Shown here: in pieces, positions 16,684 to 25,134 of the stretch | How positions within the stretch are numbered: the stretch's first letter is position 1 | Layout: the number at the start of each line of letters is the position of its first letter | Assembly (NCBI GenBank): GCA_047623555.1 | Contig: JBLHMP010000054.1 | Location: 1-28,071, forward strand | DNA length: 28,071 nt | From: NORP181 sp047623555 | GTDB taxonomy: Bacteria > Pseudomonadota > Alphaproteobacteria > Rhodobacterales > Rhodobacteraceae | Direction: 5' to 3' | Position numbers and translations under genes: made by a program | The notes under the pieces: model-generated | Told to the model about the DNA's origin: nothing | Databases searched by the model: none | The model's input: only the letters and a program-made list of their open reading frames with translations

Positions 16684-17376
16684 TTGAATCTGCGCCGCAA
16701 AATTGCCAACAGTGCAGCGTTCAACCGCTTTGTCGAAGGTCTGTTTGCGGCCTATATCCGCTTTGCCTATCGCACGTCGAAATGGCAACGCACCGGATTT
16801 GAGCCGCTCGACGAGGCCATGGCAAACGGTGAGCCGGTTATTGTGGCGTTGTGGCATCAGCGGTTGTTGATGTCGCCGTATTTGTTTGATGCCTCAAAGG
16901 GCAAAATATGTTCGCTGACGTCAGCGGCGCGGGCCGGGCGGATGGCGGGGCAGGTGCAGGCTCGGTTTGGCTTTGAAACCCTGGCCATGTCCGCAAAAGG
17001 CAGTCGCGTGACCATGTCGCGCGTGGTGCTGCGCAAAATCCGCGATGGCTATTCTATTGGTATCGCGACGGATGGCCCAAGTGGCCCAGCGCGGGTGGCA
17101 TCGACTGTGCCGTTGGTCTGGGCGCGGGCGTCGGGGTGCCGGGTGTTTACGCTGTCATTCTCGGCGCGAAAGATCATTCAGTTTCCGACCTGGGACAAGA
17201 TGATGTTGCCAGCCCCCTGGACCAAAGGCGTGTTGATGTGCCGCGAATGGAGCGAAACCGTGCCGCGTAAAATAACCGATGCGCAGACCGAAGTGCTGCG
17301 CCTTAAGCTTGAGCAAGCGCTAAACGACGTGACAGATGCAAGCGACCGGGCAATCGGACGCCTTGTTGATAGCTAA
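16684..17376 (+). CDS. DUF374 lysophospholipid acyltransferase-like protein
   Basis: The product is 230 residues if it starts at TTG 16684, which has AAGGA at 16671-16675; an in-frame start at 16630 would add an unconserved leader. The DUF374 signature WHQR (residues 57-60) and the later ATDGPSGPAR segment identify the family, which belongs to the LPLAT acyltransferase superfamily. It probably transfers an acyl chain to a lipid or lipid A-type acceptor at the inner membrane; the exact reaction is not established. It converges on the lipoprotein gene with only 14 bases between stop codons and no obvious terminator. It appears intact. Confidence 0.88.
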   Translation: MNLRRKIANSAAFNRFVEGLFAAYIRFAYRTSKWQRTGFEPLDEAMANGEPVIVALWHQRLLMSPYLFDASKGKICSLTSAARAGRMAGQVQARFGFETLAMSAKGSRVTMSRVVLRKIRDGYSIGIATDGPSGPARVASTVPLVWARASGCRVFTLSFSARKIIQFPTWDKMMLPAPWTKGVLMCREWSETVPRKITDAQTEVLRLKLEQALNDVTDASDRAIGRLVDS

Positions 17377-17390
17377 CGCCGTTTGCTAAA

Positions 17391-18008
17391 TCAGGTATCG
17401 CCGCCAACTGGGGCCCGTTCTGATTTGAAATGGCCCTTTGGCGCAACTTGGGCATCAGCTGTAAACCAGCCCAGTTCTTCGTGTTGCTCAACCAACCAGG
17501 CCTCTAATGCGCGCGTTGCATTGAATGACAGGCCAACCAATTGTTCGTCTTTGTCGCGCCCCCAGCCTGACCCAATGAACAACGAATCTTCGTTCGTGGA
17601 TTCAAATATGGTCATCTGATAGGGGCTTTCGTTCAGCTTTCGGGCTTTGGAATCCTCCCAGACGGTGACGTTCAGGATTAGCGCGGATTTTGGCGTATAA
17701 ATCAGCGGCACACCTTTTGGTGCCAGCATATAGCCTTCGACGCTGATCCCCAGATGATAGAGGCCTTCGCCATCATATCGGCCAAAACGGTCCGCAATTG
17801 CAGCTGTCAGCGTTGATTTCCATTCCTCTTGCGAGGCCTCCCGTGAAACCGGGCCCTTTTGCATTTTCTTGGTAACAACAATGTTGTGCCCCAGTTTGAA
17901 ATCACCAAGAGGCGGCGGTAGCCGGTCAATAGCGCCAGGTCCACCACATCCAACAAGGAGTACAAGGCTGGTCAAAACAGCAAAAAGTCGGGTCATGATG
18001 TCTCTCAT
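17391..18008 (-). CDS. Predicted lipoprotein of unknown function
   Basis: The product is 205 residues from the ATG at 18008; a second ATG at 17996 (MTRLFAVL) is equally plausible. A lipoprotein signal peptide ends in the lipobox LVGC, so the mature protein is lipid-anchored, with GGPGAIDRLPPPL following the cysteine. The remainder is soluble alpha/beta with an ISVEGYMLAPKG strand region and a TVWEDSKARKLNE segment. I do not recognise a named domain; it resembles small conserved roseobacter lipoproteins of the DUF4136 sort, but that is weak. It lies downstream of parC in the same direction, 127 bases away, and ends head-on with the acyltransferase gene. Confidence 0.85.
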   Translation of the reverse strand: MRDIMTRLFAVLTSLVLLVGCGGPGAIDRLPPPLGDFKLGHNIVVTKKMQKGPVSREASQEEWKSTLTAAIADRFGRYDGEGLYHLGISVEGYMLAPKGVPLIYTPKSALILNVTVWEDSKARKLNESPYQMTIFESTNEDSLFIGSGWGRDKDEQLVGLSFNATRALEAWLVEQHEELGWFTADAQVAPKGHFKSERAPVGGDT

Positions 18009-18135
18009 TTACTTCTTTCTCGCGGCAATAAAGCACACAGTGCTGTGGTGCAAACGTTGCATATATCGTTTCGGCGGGTTTGTTCCATATCGTGTGGGGT
18101 TTTTCGCAACAGGCCCGTCGGTCGCTAAGCGCGGT

Positions 18136-20487
18136 TTAGGTGAAACGATAGGATTTCGGGAACCCGTAAGGCGGGCGTTTGCCAATACTGGCGCGTTTGC
18201 CCAGCCATTCCGACAGGTCCGGCTCATGGCGGGTTTTGCCGCCGCCCATCGACCAGCTTAGGCCTTCGGACCACTCAAACGTGGTGATGTCGGACAATCC
18301 GCCGTCCAGTTCCAGCGTGCCCTGTTTGCCGCGCGCCATGTTGTATTTCTGAATGCGCACGCCTTTGCCGCGGCCCAGTTCCGGCAGTTCCGACGTTGGA
18401 AACACCAGAAACTTGCCATTCTCCGAGACCACAGCAATGTGATCCCCAGCCAATGGCACACAGGTATAGGCGTGTACGTCGCCTTTGACGTTCAGCACCT
18501 GCCGCCCGGTGCGAGTGTGCGCCAAAACCTCGTCTTCGGGCACGATGAACCCGTCGCCGGCCGTTGAAGCAACCAACAATTTGCGGCCCGGTTTGTGGAT
18601 GAACAGATCAACGATCTGCACGTCGTTTGGCAGATCAACGATCAATCGCAATGGTTCGCCCATACCGCGCCCGCCCGGTAGGTTGGCGGCGGACAGGGTA
18701 TAAAACCGCCCGTTGCTGCCAAATACCAGCAACCGGTCGGTGGTTTCCGCGTGGAAAGTAAACCGCGCCGCATCGCCGTCTTTGAATTTCAATTCGCGGC
18801 CTAGGTCGATATGTCCGGTCATCGCCCGAATCCAACCCATCGTTGAGCAGACAACGGTGATTGGTTCGCGCTCAATCATCGCCTCAAGGGGCACATCCTC
18901 GATTGTTCCTGCCTCGGCAAACAGGGTGCGCCGCGCGCCGCCTGCATAGTCTTTGCCAAAGGCCTGTCGGGTTTCCCGCAACTGTGCCGCGATGCTGTTC
19001 CATTGTAACGTGGCATCGTCGAGCAGGTCTTCGAGGCCGGCGCGCTCTTTCATCAATGCCGCCTGCTCGCTCAGCAATTCCAGCTCTTCCAGCCGCCGCA
19101 ATGACCGCAAACGCATGTTCAGGATCGCATCAACCTGCACTTCGCTAAGGGAGTCCCGCAGATCCAACGCGGGCGATACATAATCCGCATCGGACGTGGC
19201 GCGCACATGGCCTGCGGCCCAATCCTCGCGCATCAGCGCCGCTTTGGGATTGTCGTCATAGCGGATGATGTCGATCAGCCGGTCAAGGTTGAGGAACGCA
19301 ACGATAAAGCCCTCGAGCACCTCAAGCCGGTGGTCAATTTTGCCCATACGATGGCGCGAGCGGCGCTGAAGCACCTCTTGGCGGTGGTCCAGAAAGGCGC
19401 GCAACACCTCTTTCATGCTACAGACTTTGGGCGTTACCCCGTCAATCAGCACGTTCATATTCATCGAAAACCGCACTTCGAGGTCCGAATTGCGGTACAG
19501 CATGCTCATCAGCACATCCGGGTCGACATTTTTAGACCGCGGTTCAATGACCAGACGCACGTCATCGGCGCTCTCGTCGCGCACATCGCCAAAAATCGGT
19601 ACCTTTTTCAGGTGAATGATCTCGGCCAGCTTTTCGATCAGCCGGGATTTCTGCACTTGATAGGGGATTTCGGTTACAATGATTTGCCACTGGCCACGCC
19701 CCAGGTCTTCGATTTCGTATTTGCAACGCAACCGGATCGAACCGCGCCCGGTGCGATAGGTTTGGGCGATACTTTCGGGTGGTTCAACGATTACGCCGCC
19801 GGTGGGAAAGTCCGGGCCGGGAACGAAATTTAAGAGCGTGTCATCGCGTGCATCCGGGATTTTGATCAGATGCAGGCAGGCGTCACACAACTCGGCAATG
19901 TTATGGGGCGGGATGTTGGTCGCCATGCCGACGGCGATGCCGGATGATCCGTTGGCCAGCAGGTTTGGGAATTGCGCGGGCAACACCACCGGTTCGCTCA
20001 GTCGGCCGTCATAGTTTGGGCGATAGTCAACGACATCTTCGTCGAGTCCGTCGAGCATCGCCTCGGCGACGATGGTCATGCGGGCCTCGGTATAGCGAGC
20101 CGCAGCTGGGTTATCGCCGTCGATATTGCCGAAATTACCCTGACCGTCGACCAGCGGATAGCGGACGTTGAAATCCTGTGCTAGCCGCGCCATCGCATCA
20201 TAAATCGCGGCGTCCCCATGTGGGTGAAAATCCCCCATGGTATCGCCGCTGATCTTGGCGGATTTCAGAAATCCGCCTGTTGCCGATAATCGTAAACGGC
20301 TCATGGCGAACAATATCCGCCGGTGAACCGGCTTTAACCCGTCACGAGCATCCGGCAGGGCCCGATGCATAATGGTCGATAACGCATAGGTCAGATAGCG
20401 ATCACCCAAGGCACGGCGAAGCGGTTCCGATACCTCTCCGGGTCCGGATTCAGGGTTCATCTTGGGGTCATCTACCAAATCAGTCAT
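18136..20487 (-). CDS. parC: DNA topoisomerase IV subunit A
   Basis: The product is 783 residues from ATG 20487 (MTDLVDDPKM); the frame opens further upstream at 20532, and another ATG lies at 20460. ParC features include YLTYALSTIMHRALPDARDG (31-50), the HPHGD motif (88-92), the active-site Arg-Tyr R131-Y132 in RYTEAR, and PLVDGQGNFGNIDGD. The C-terminal half carries the beta-pinwheel blades, including GSNGRFYTLSAANLPGGRG. With ParE it decatenates chromosomes and relaxes supercoils. At the quinolone-resistance positions equivalent to E. coli S80 and E84 it has A93 and D97, as far as I recall common in alphaproteobacteria. It is intact and of normal length. Confidence 0.96.
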   Translation of the reverse strand: MTDLVDDPKMNPESGPGEVSEPLRRALGDRYLTYALSTIMHRALPDARDGLKPVHRRILFAMSRLRLSATGGFLKSAKISGDTMGDFHPHGDAAIYDAMARLAQDFNVRYPLVDGQGNFGNIDGDNPAAARYTEARMTIVAEAMLDGLDEDVVDYRPNYDGRLSEPVVLPAQFPNLLANGSSGIAVGMATNIPPHNIAELCDACLHLIKIPDARDDTLLNFVPGPDFPTGGVIVEPPESIAQTYRTGRGSIRLRCKYEIEDLGRGQWQIIVTEIPYQVQKSRLIEKLAEIIHLKKVPIFGDVRDESADDVRLVIEPRSKNVDPDVLMSMLYRNSDLEVRFSMNMNVLIDGVTPKVCSMKEVLRAFLDHRQEVLQRRSRHRMGKIDHRLEVLEGFIVAFLNLDRLIDIIRYDDNPKAALMREDWAAGHVRATSDADYVSPALDLRDSLSEVQVDAILNMRLRSLRRLEELELLSEQAALMKERAGLEDLLDDATLQWNSIAAQLRETRQAFGKDYAGGARRTLFAEAGTIEDVPLEAMIEREPITVVCSTMGWIRAMTGHIDLGRELKFKDGDAARFTFHAETTDRLLVFGSNGRFYTLSAANLPGGRGMGEPLRLIVDLPNDVQIVDLFIHKPGRKLLVASTAGDGFIVPEDEVLAHTRTGRQVLNVKGDVHAYTCVPLAGDHIAVVSENGKFLVFPTSELPELGRGKGVRIQKYNMARGKQGTLELDGGLSDITTFEWSEGLSWSMGGGKTRHEPDLSEWLGKRASIGKRPPYGFPKSYRFT

Positions 20488-20549
20488 AGATGGTGTGATA
20501 CGCTGCCGCGCAGCGAGGGTAAAGCAAACCAACGATATTTACCGCCGGT

Positions 20550-20570
20550 TGACGTCAAAAATTTACGTCA
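20550..20570. promoter_or_regulatory. Inverted repeat in the parC / SH3-gene intergenic region
   Basis: TGACGT (20550-20555) and ACGTCA (20565-20570) form a perfect 6-base inverted repeat with a 9-base A/T-rich centre. It lies 63 bases before the parC start and about 130 before the divergent gene, a suitable place for an operator. No known regulator was matched. Confidence 0.3.
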
Positions 20571-20698
20571 GAGAAAAACGGGGAAAAAATTGCCAGTTCT
20601 CCCATGAACCGAATCGTCAGATGCGCTATGGCTGATGGCGTCCGGTTGGTCTATTGCCGCGCAATTGTCTGTTTTGTTAGTTGGTTTGAAAGGGCACC

Positions 20699-21322
20699 AT
20701 GAATAAATTCGTTTTTCTGAGTTTCATTTTTATGGGCTGGGTGTTCTTTGAACTAAGCGGTGGTGGTGATTTTAAACCGCCGGTCAATCCGGCACTGACG
20801 GGTTCCGCATCGACCCCATTGGCGCTACCAGAGCCGGATGAACCCATCAACATCGTGACCACGGCTTTGGTTTTGCCTGCGCGGACTGTTGTTGCCAGTG
20901 CGGTGATGGCCCGTGATTCTGAGCGGGATGAACCGGCCATATTGGTTGATCTGACCGAGACCCCGCCTGTCACGCTGGTCTCGCTTGAGCAAAGTAGTGA
21001 GGGATTTGGTGGATTACTTGCGGATTTCGATCCGAATGTCATCCGGTTATCTACCACTGTTGTCGGCGAAACCGAAGAGCCAGCACCAGACATCAGAGCC
21101 GAGCAAGAGTTGCCACCCGCCGATCTGCGCAGGATTTCTGGAACACGGGTGAATATGCGTCACGGGCCGGGTACGACCTATGATATAGTTGCCCGCCTGA
21201 AATTGGGTCAAGAGGTTGAGGTTCTGAGTGAGTCCGGGACCGGTTGGCTGCGGTTGCGGCTGGTTTCAGACCGCACCGTTGGTTGGATTTCAGCCTCCTT
21301 GGTCAGCAAACCTTTGCGCTGA
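20699..21322 (+). CDS. SH3-domain (SH3_3 type) protein, exported or membrane-anchored
   Basis: The product is 207 residues. The N-terminus MNKFVFLSFIFMGWVFFEL is a hydrophobic signal or anchor. A low-complexity, Pro/Glu/Thr-rich middle follows (about 25-135). The C-terminal domain (about 140-207) is a bacterial SH3: ISGTRVNMRHGPGTTYDIVARL, then VEVLSESGTGWLRL and VGWISASLV. Such domains usually bind peptidoglycan or peptides in the periplasm. It is divergent from parC across a 211-base gap and precedes an SDR in the same direction by 57 bases. A cell-envelope role is likely; no more specific function can be read. Confidence 0.87.
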   Translation: MNKFVFLSFIFMGWVFFELSGGGDFKPPVNPALTGSASTPLALPEPDEPINIVTTALVLPARTVVASAVMARDSERDEPAILVDLTETPPVTLVSLEQSSEGFGGLLADFDPNVIRLSTTVVGETEEPAPDIRAEQELPPADLRRISGTRVNMRHGPGTTYDIVARLKLGQEVEVLSESGTGWLRLRLVSDRTVGWISASLVSKPLR

Positions 21323-21379
21323 TTGCGCTGCCCGGCGATCCGCGCCACAAAGGTTGCGGTCACATAAGGGCAGCGATTC

Positions 21380-22210
21380 ATGAGTCAGAAAACCATTTTG
21401 ATAACCGGATGCTCATCCGGTATCGGCTATGACGCGGCGCTTGGGTTGCGGGCCCGTGGCTGGCGGGTATTTGCCAGCTGTCGCAAGCTTGAGGATTGCA
21501 GCCGTCTGCAAAGCGAAGGTTTTGACAGCCCGTTGATTGACTACATGAACACCGACAGCATTACCGAGGGACTGGCGCAGGTTCTGGCGGCGACGGGTGG
21601 AACGTTGGACGCGCTGTTTAACAACGGGGCACACGGATTTACCGGTGCGGTTGAGGATTTGCCAACCGACGGTTTGCGCGAGATTTTTGAGTCCAACTTT
21701 TTTGGCTGGCACGAATTGACCCGGCAGGTTGTGCCGGTGATGCGCGGGCAAGGCCATGGGCGGATTGTGCAATGTTCGTCGGGGTTGGGGTTGGTGACGA
21801 TCCCGTGGCGCGGTGCCTATAGTGCCACGAAATTCGCGCTTGAGGCGCTAAGTGATACCATGAGGGTTGAGCTGCGCGGGACTGGCATTCGGGTGATTCT
21901 GATTGAGCCGGGACCGATTACCACGGCATTTCGCAAGAACGGCATCGCCTATTTCGAAAAATGGATTGATTGGGAGAATTCGCCGCGTCGAGCGGATTAC
22001 GAAACGAAATTGCGGCCTCGGATGTATGGTGAATCCAAGCCTGAAAAGTTTGAGCTGCCTGCCAGCGCGGTCACGGCCAAACTAATCCACGCGGTTGAAT
22101 CCTCAAATCCGAACCCGCGTTATTATGTGACAACGCCGACCTATATCTCGGGCATTCTGCGGCGGGTATTGTCGACACGGATGATTGACGCCATCACGTC
22201 GCGCATTTAG
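21380..22210 (+). CDS. Short-chain dehydrogenase/reductase (SDR)
   Basis: The product is 276 residues. It contains TGCSSGIG (9-16), FNNGAHG (80-86; NNGA replaces NNAG), a catalytic Ser in QCSSGLG (131-137) and Y147-x3-K151 in YSATK. The C-terminal VTTPTYISGILRRVLSTRMIDAI resembles the tail of SDRs annotated as membrane-associated or retinol/steroid-type, but the substrate is unknown. It is cytoplasmic, NAD(P)-dependent. It follows the SH3 gene by 57 bases and is followed by copy 2 of the 19-base repeat, which may mark the transcript end. It appears intact. Confidence 0.92.
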   Translation: MSQKTILITGCSSGIGYDAALGLRARGWRVFASCRKLEDCSRLQSEGFDSPLIDYMNTDSITEGLAQVLAATGGTLDALFNNGAHGFTGAVEDLPTDGLREIFESNFFGWHELTRQVVPVMRGQGHGRIVQCSSGLGLVTIPWRGAYSATKFALEALSDTMRVELRGTGIRVILIEPGPITTAFRKNGIAYFEKWIDWENSPRRADYETKLRPRMYGESKPEKFELPASAVTAKLIHAVESSNPNPRYYVTTPTYISGILRRVLSTRMIDAITSRI

Positions 22211-22217
22211 ATTTTAG

Positions 22218-22236
22218 GCCTCCGGCGGGGATATTT
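22218..22236. repeat. 19-base intergenic repeat, copy 2
   Basis: This is identical to 7609-7627 (gcctccggcggggatattt), beginning 8 bases after the SDR stop codon. The GCCTCCGGCGGG core contains a short CCTCCGGCGG near-palindrome, and the following ATATTT is A/T-rich, so it could act as a processing or termination signal (inference). Confidence 0.8.
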
Positions 22237-22320
22237 AGAGAAAATTGAAAGCTGGGGTGGTTTCACCGGGCTTGAAGGGTTAAATCGGCACTAACAGAAG
22301 AAATCAGAGGCGGGGAAAAC

Positions 22321-22524
22321 ATGGACGATCCACTTTTTGTTCTGGTCGTGATTGCGTGTCTGGCCGTTGTTGTTGTTCTGGCGATCGGCATCGGCGGGTT
22401 TGGTAAAGGCGGCGAATTCAACAAGAAATACGCCAATAAACTCATGCGGTTGCGTTTGCTCACGCAGGCCATCGCCATAGCGCTGATTGCTTTGTATGTT
22501 TATCAGCGGCAAGGGGGAATGTAA
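22321..22524 (+). CDS. HIG1-like twin-transmembrane small protein
   Basis: The product is 67 residues with a good ribosome site (GAGGCGGGG) upstream. It has two hydrophobic segments, about residues 5-27 and 43-61. Between them lies a glycine-rich, basic loop (GFGKGGEFNKKYANKLMRLR) typical of the hypoxia-induced-gene-1 domain. In alphaproteobacteria such proteins associate with cytochrome oxidase or other respiratory complexes; in this species that is inference. It sits 3 bases upstream of the cobalamin adenosyltransferase start and is probably translated with it. It appears intact. Confidence 0.82.
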   Translation: MDDPLFVLVVIACLAVVVVLAIGIGGFGKGGEFNKKYANKLMRLRLLTQAIAIALIALYVYQRQGGM

Positions 22525-22527
22525 GCT

Positions 22528-23100
22528 TTGGTCGTTCTGAATAAAATCTATACGCGCACTGGTGATGCTGGTGAAACCGCGCTTGGCAATGGTGATCGGG
22601 TGGCAAAATATGCGCTGCGGGTCAGCACCTATGGCACCTCGGATGAGTTAAATTCCACCGTTGGCGTCGCCCGACTGCATTCTTTGGGTGAAATGGATGA
22701 TCAACTGGCGCTGATCCAGAATGATCTGTTTGATCTGGGGGCGGATATGTGTCGCCCCGATATGGATCAGGATGCCACTGCAGAATACCCGCCCTTGCGC
22801 CTGATTGCGACGCAGGTTGACCGGCTTGAGGTAGAAATTGACGCGATGAATGCCGGGCTGTCGCCGTTGCGCAGTTTCATTTTGCCCGGGGGAAACGCCC
22901 TCGCCGCACATCTGCATATTTGTCGCACAGTTGCGCGGCGGGCCGAGCGGCTGGCGGTGGAATTGGCGACAATTGAAACCGTTAATCCGGTGGCCATCAA
23001 ATATCTTAACCGGCTAAGTGATTGGTTTTTTGTGGCCGCCCGGGTGGCCAATGACAATGGCGCGGCGGATGTTCTTTGGGTTCCGGGCGCCAACCGTTAA
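22528..23100 (+). CDS. Cob(I)alamin adenosyltransferase, PduO type
   Basis: The product is 190 residues from TTG 22528, supported by AGGGGGA at 22512-22518; no ATG fits. Family features are the N-terminal KIYTRTGDAGETALGNG (6-22), YGTSDELNS (35-43), and the C-terminal CRTVARRAERLA and YLNRLSDWFFVAARVAN, which form the trimeric helical bundle and the ATP site. It adenosylates cob(I)alamin to make coenzyme B12. It lies 3 bases after the HIG1-like gene. The downstream etfB starts 188 bases later, with a long hairpin between. It appears intact. Confidence 0.94.
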   Translation: MVVLNKIYTRTGDAGETALGNGDRVAKYALRVSTYGTSDELNSTVGVARLHSLGEMDDQLALIQNDLFDLGADMCRPDMDQDATAEYPPLRLIATQVDRLEVEIDAMNAGLSPLRSFILPGGNALAAHLHICRTVARRAERLAVELATIETVNPVAIKYLNRLSDWFFVAARVANDNGAADVLWVPGANR

Positions 23101-23166
23101 CCGGGTTTTCCAGAAATTTTGTGCCTGCTATCGGTAACATTCCAAAAGAATGGTAAAAACGCTACG

Positions 23167-23214
23167 TTGAACGCCCCCTCTATGACGATTTTCCTCTGTT
23201 TTCGGGGCGTTCAA
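23167..23214 (+). promoter_or_regulatory. Long inverted repeat upstream of etfB
   Basis: TTGAACGCCCC (23167-23177) and GGGGCGTTCAA (23204-23214) are perfect 11-base complements separated by 26 bases. The element lies 74 bases before the etfB ATG and 66 after the adenosyltransferase stop. It could be a terminator of the upstream gene (AAAACGG follows, so the T-run is poor), a leader hairpin of etfBA, or an operator. A second small dyad, CATTC-CAAAA-GAATG, lies just upstream near 23139-23153. Confidence 0.5.
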
Positions 23215-23288
23215 AACGGTAACAAAGCCGCGAGAGATTGGGCAGAGTCGGTAAGCGAACTGCCATTACACCAAGGAGAGAAACGCAG

Positions 23289-24047
23289 ATGAAGGTGCTA
23301 GTACCTGTCAAGCGCGTGATCGACTATAACGTGAAAGTACGCGTCAAAGCGGACGGAAGCGGTGTTGATCTGGCCAACGTAAAAATGTCGATGAACCCGT
23401 TTGACGAGATTGCCGTCGAACAGGCAATCCGTCTGAGAGAAGCCGGGAAAGCGGATGAAATCATCGCCGTGTCCATCGGCGTTAAACAATCCCAGGAAAC
23501 CCTGCGCACAGCGCTGGCGATGGGTGCGGATCGTGCCATTCTGGTTATTGCAGCCGATGATGTGCATACCGACATTGAGCCGTTGGCCGTTGCCAAGATC
23601 CTCAAGGCGATTGTCGATGAAGAGCAGCCCGGTATCGTTTTGTGCGGTAAACAGGCGATCGACAATGACATGAACGCCACCGGCCAGATGTTGTCCGCCC
23701 TGTTGGGTTGGTCACAAGGTACGTTTGTTTCGGAGTTGGACATTGACGGCGATCACGCCACAGTGACCCGCGAAGTTGATGGTGGTTTGCAGACTATCAA
23801 GGTGAGCATGCCTGCGATCATCACCGTTGATCTGCGTCTGAACGAACCTCGTTATGCCAGCCTTCCAAATATCATGAAGGCCAAGCGTAAGCAGATGGAT
23901 GAAAAGACACCTGCGGATTACGGCGTTGAGGTCACGCCGCGTCTGGAAATTGTTAGCACAACCGAACCTGATACGCGCGCTGCGGGCATCATTGTTGGAT
24001 CGGTGGACGAGCTGGTCGAGAAACTCAAAGAAGTGGGGGCAATATAA
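23289..24047 (+). CDS. etfB: Electron transfer flavoprotein beta subunit
   Basis: The product is 252 residues from ATG 23289, which has AAGGAG at the ideal distance; the frame extends upstream to 23238 without conservation. It opens MKVLVPVKRVIDYNVKVRV and contains the EtfB signature region: NPFDEIAVEQAIRL (37-50), LCGKQAIDNDMNATGQMLSALL (about 118-139) and the adenine-binding/recognition loop near LPNIMKAKRKQ. With EtfA it carries electrons from acyl-CoA and dimethylglycine-type dehydrogenases to ETF:quinone oxidoreductase. Its TAA overlaps the etfA ATG by one base (TAATG). It appears intact. Confidence 0.97.
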   Translation: MKVLVPVKRVIDYNVKVRVKADGSGVDLANVKMSMNPFDEIAVEQAIRLREAGKADEIIAVSIGVKQSQETLRTALAMGADRAILVIAADDVHTDIEPLAVAKILKAIVDEEQPGIVLCGKQAIDNDMNATGQMLSALLGWSQGTFVSELDIDGDHATVTREVDGGLQTIKVSMPAIITVDLRLNEPRYASLPNIMKAKRKQMDEKTPADYGVEVTPRLEIVSTTEPDTRAAGIIVGSVDELVEKLKEVGAI

Positions 24048-24973
24048 TGGCTGTTCTTCTCCTTGCCGAAGTGACTGATGGCGAACTAAGCATGGACGCA
24101 ACGGCCAAGGCCGTGACTGCCGCCAAATCGCTGGGTGATGTGACTGTATTGTGCTGTGGCGCAAATGCGGCTGCTGCGGGTACTGTTGCGGCCACCATCG
24201 ACGGTGTGGTCAAGGTGCTGGTTGCCGAGGATGCATCGCTCGGCCATCGTTTGGCCGAACCGACCGCAGCGTTGATTGTATCGTTGGCTGGCGACTATGA
24301 ACATATCGTTGCGCCTGCCACCACGGACGCCAAAAACGTCATGCCGCGCGTTGCTGCGCTGTTGGATGTTATGGTGATTTCGGATGTGTCCGGCGTTGTC
24401 GATGGCAATACGTTTGAGCGTCCGATCTATGCGGGCAATGCCATTCAGACGGTCAAATCGTCCGATAGCAAAAAGGTCGTGACCTTTCGCACATCGATAT
24501 TTGACGCGGCTGAAACCAATGGGTCGGCCTCGGTTGAAATCATTTCGGCAGCTGACAACCCTGGTCTGTCCGAATGGATTGAAGACAAGGTTGCGGCCTC
24601 GGATCGTCCGGAACTGACATCGGCTGGTGTTGTTGTGTCTGGTGGTCGCGGTGTTGGCTCTAAGGATGACTTTGCTCTGATCGAGAAACTGGCGGACAAG
24701 CTGGGTGCTGCTGTTGGCGCATCCCGTGCTGCGGTTGATTCGGGCTATGCTCCGAATGACTGGCAGGTTGGTCAGACAGGTAAGGTCGTCGCGCCTGATC
24801 TATATGTTGCGGTTGGCGTTTCAGGTGCGATCCAGCATTTGGCCGGCATGAAGGACAGCAAGATCATCGTCGCGATTAACAAAGACCAAGAGGCGCCGAT
24901 TTTCCAGGTGGCAGATTTTGGCCTAGTGGCTGACCTGTTCACCGCTGTGCCTGAGCTGATCGAAAAGCTCTGA
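24047..24973 (+). CDS. etfA: Electron transfer flavoprotein alpha subunit
   Basis: The product is 308 residues and overlaps etfB by one base (TAATG). The FAD-binding C-terminal half contains SGGRGVGSKDDF (198-209), GASRAAVDSGYAPNDWQVGQ, VGVSGAIQHLAGM and AINKDQEAPIFQVADFGLV, which match the EtfA signature in order. The N-terminal half has the ETF alpha/beta fold. It forms the soluble FAD/AMP heterodimer with EtfB. It is followed 26 bases after its stop by a strong hairpin. It appears intact and of normal length. Confidence 0.97.
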   Translation: MAVLLLAEVTDGELSMDATAKAVTAAKSLGDVTVLCCGANAAAAGTVAATIDGVVKVLVAEDASLGHRLAEPTAALIVSLAGDYEHIVAPATTDAKNVMPRVAALLDVMVISDVSGVVDGNTFERPIYAGNAIQTVKSSDSKKVVTFRTSIFDAAETNGSASVEIISAADNPGLSEWIEDKVAASDRPELTSAGVVVSGGRGVGSKDDFALIEKLADKLGAAVGASRAAVDSGYAPNDWQVGQTGKVVAPDLYVAVGVSGAIQHLAGMKDSKIIVAINKDQEAPIFQVADFGLVADLFTAVPELIEKL

Positions 24974-24999
24974 TCGTCTGATAAATTGGTGAAATCTGC

Positions 25000-25035
25000 A
25001 AAGCCCGCCCTCACCCGGCGGGCTTTGGCTTTAGT
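25000..25035 (+). terminator. Terminator after etfBA
   Basis: AAAGCCCGCC (25000-25009) pairs perfectly with GGCGGGCTTT (25017-25026) around a 7-base loop, 26 bases after the etfA stop. The T-tract is short (TTTGGCTTTA), so efficiency is uncertain, but the stem is strong. Confidence 0.78.
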
Positions 25036-25134
25036 GTGATCACGAAATGGTTGGATGAACGACGCGCTGGGTTCTTGCCTGTGACACGAAATTGGATCAA
25101 AAAGACAACGACATTGAAAACAAGCAGGATAGCC

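Noticed and set aside
19207..19833. 208-residue open frame on the + strand inside parC.
   Set aside because: It is antisense to a fully conserved ParC and shows no domain, ribosome site or plausible context.
20195..20225. ParC A93 at the quinolone-resistance position as an acquired resistance mutation.
   Set aside because: Alanine at this site is, as far as I recall, usual in alphaproteobacterial ParC, so it is probably native rather than acquired.
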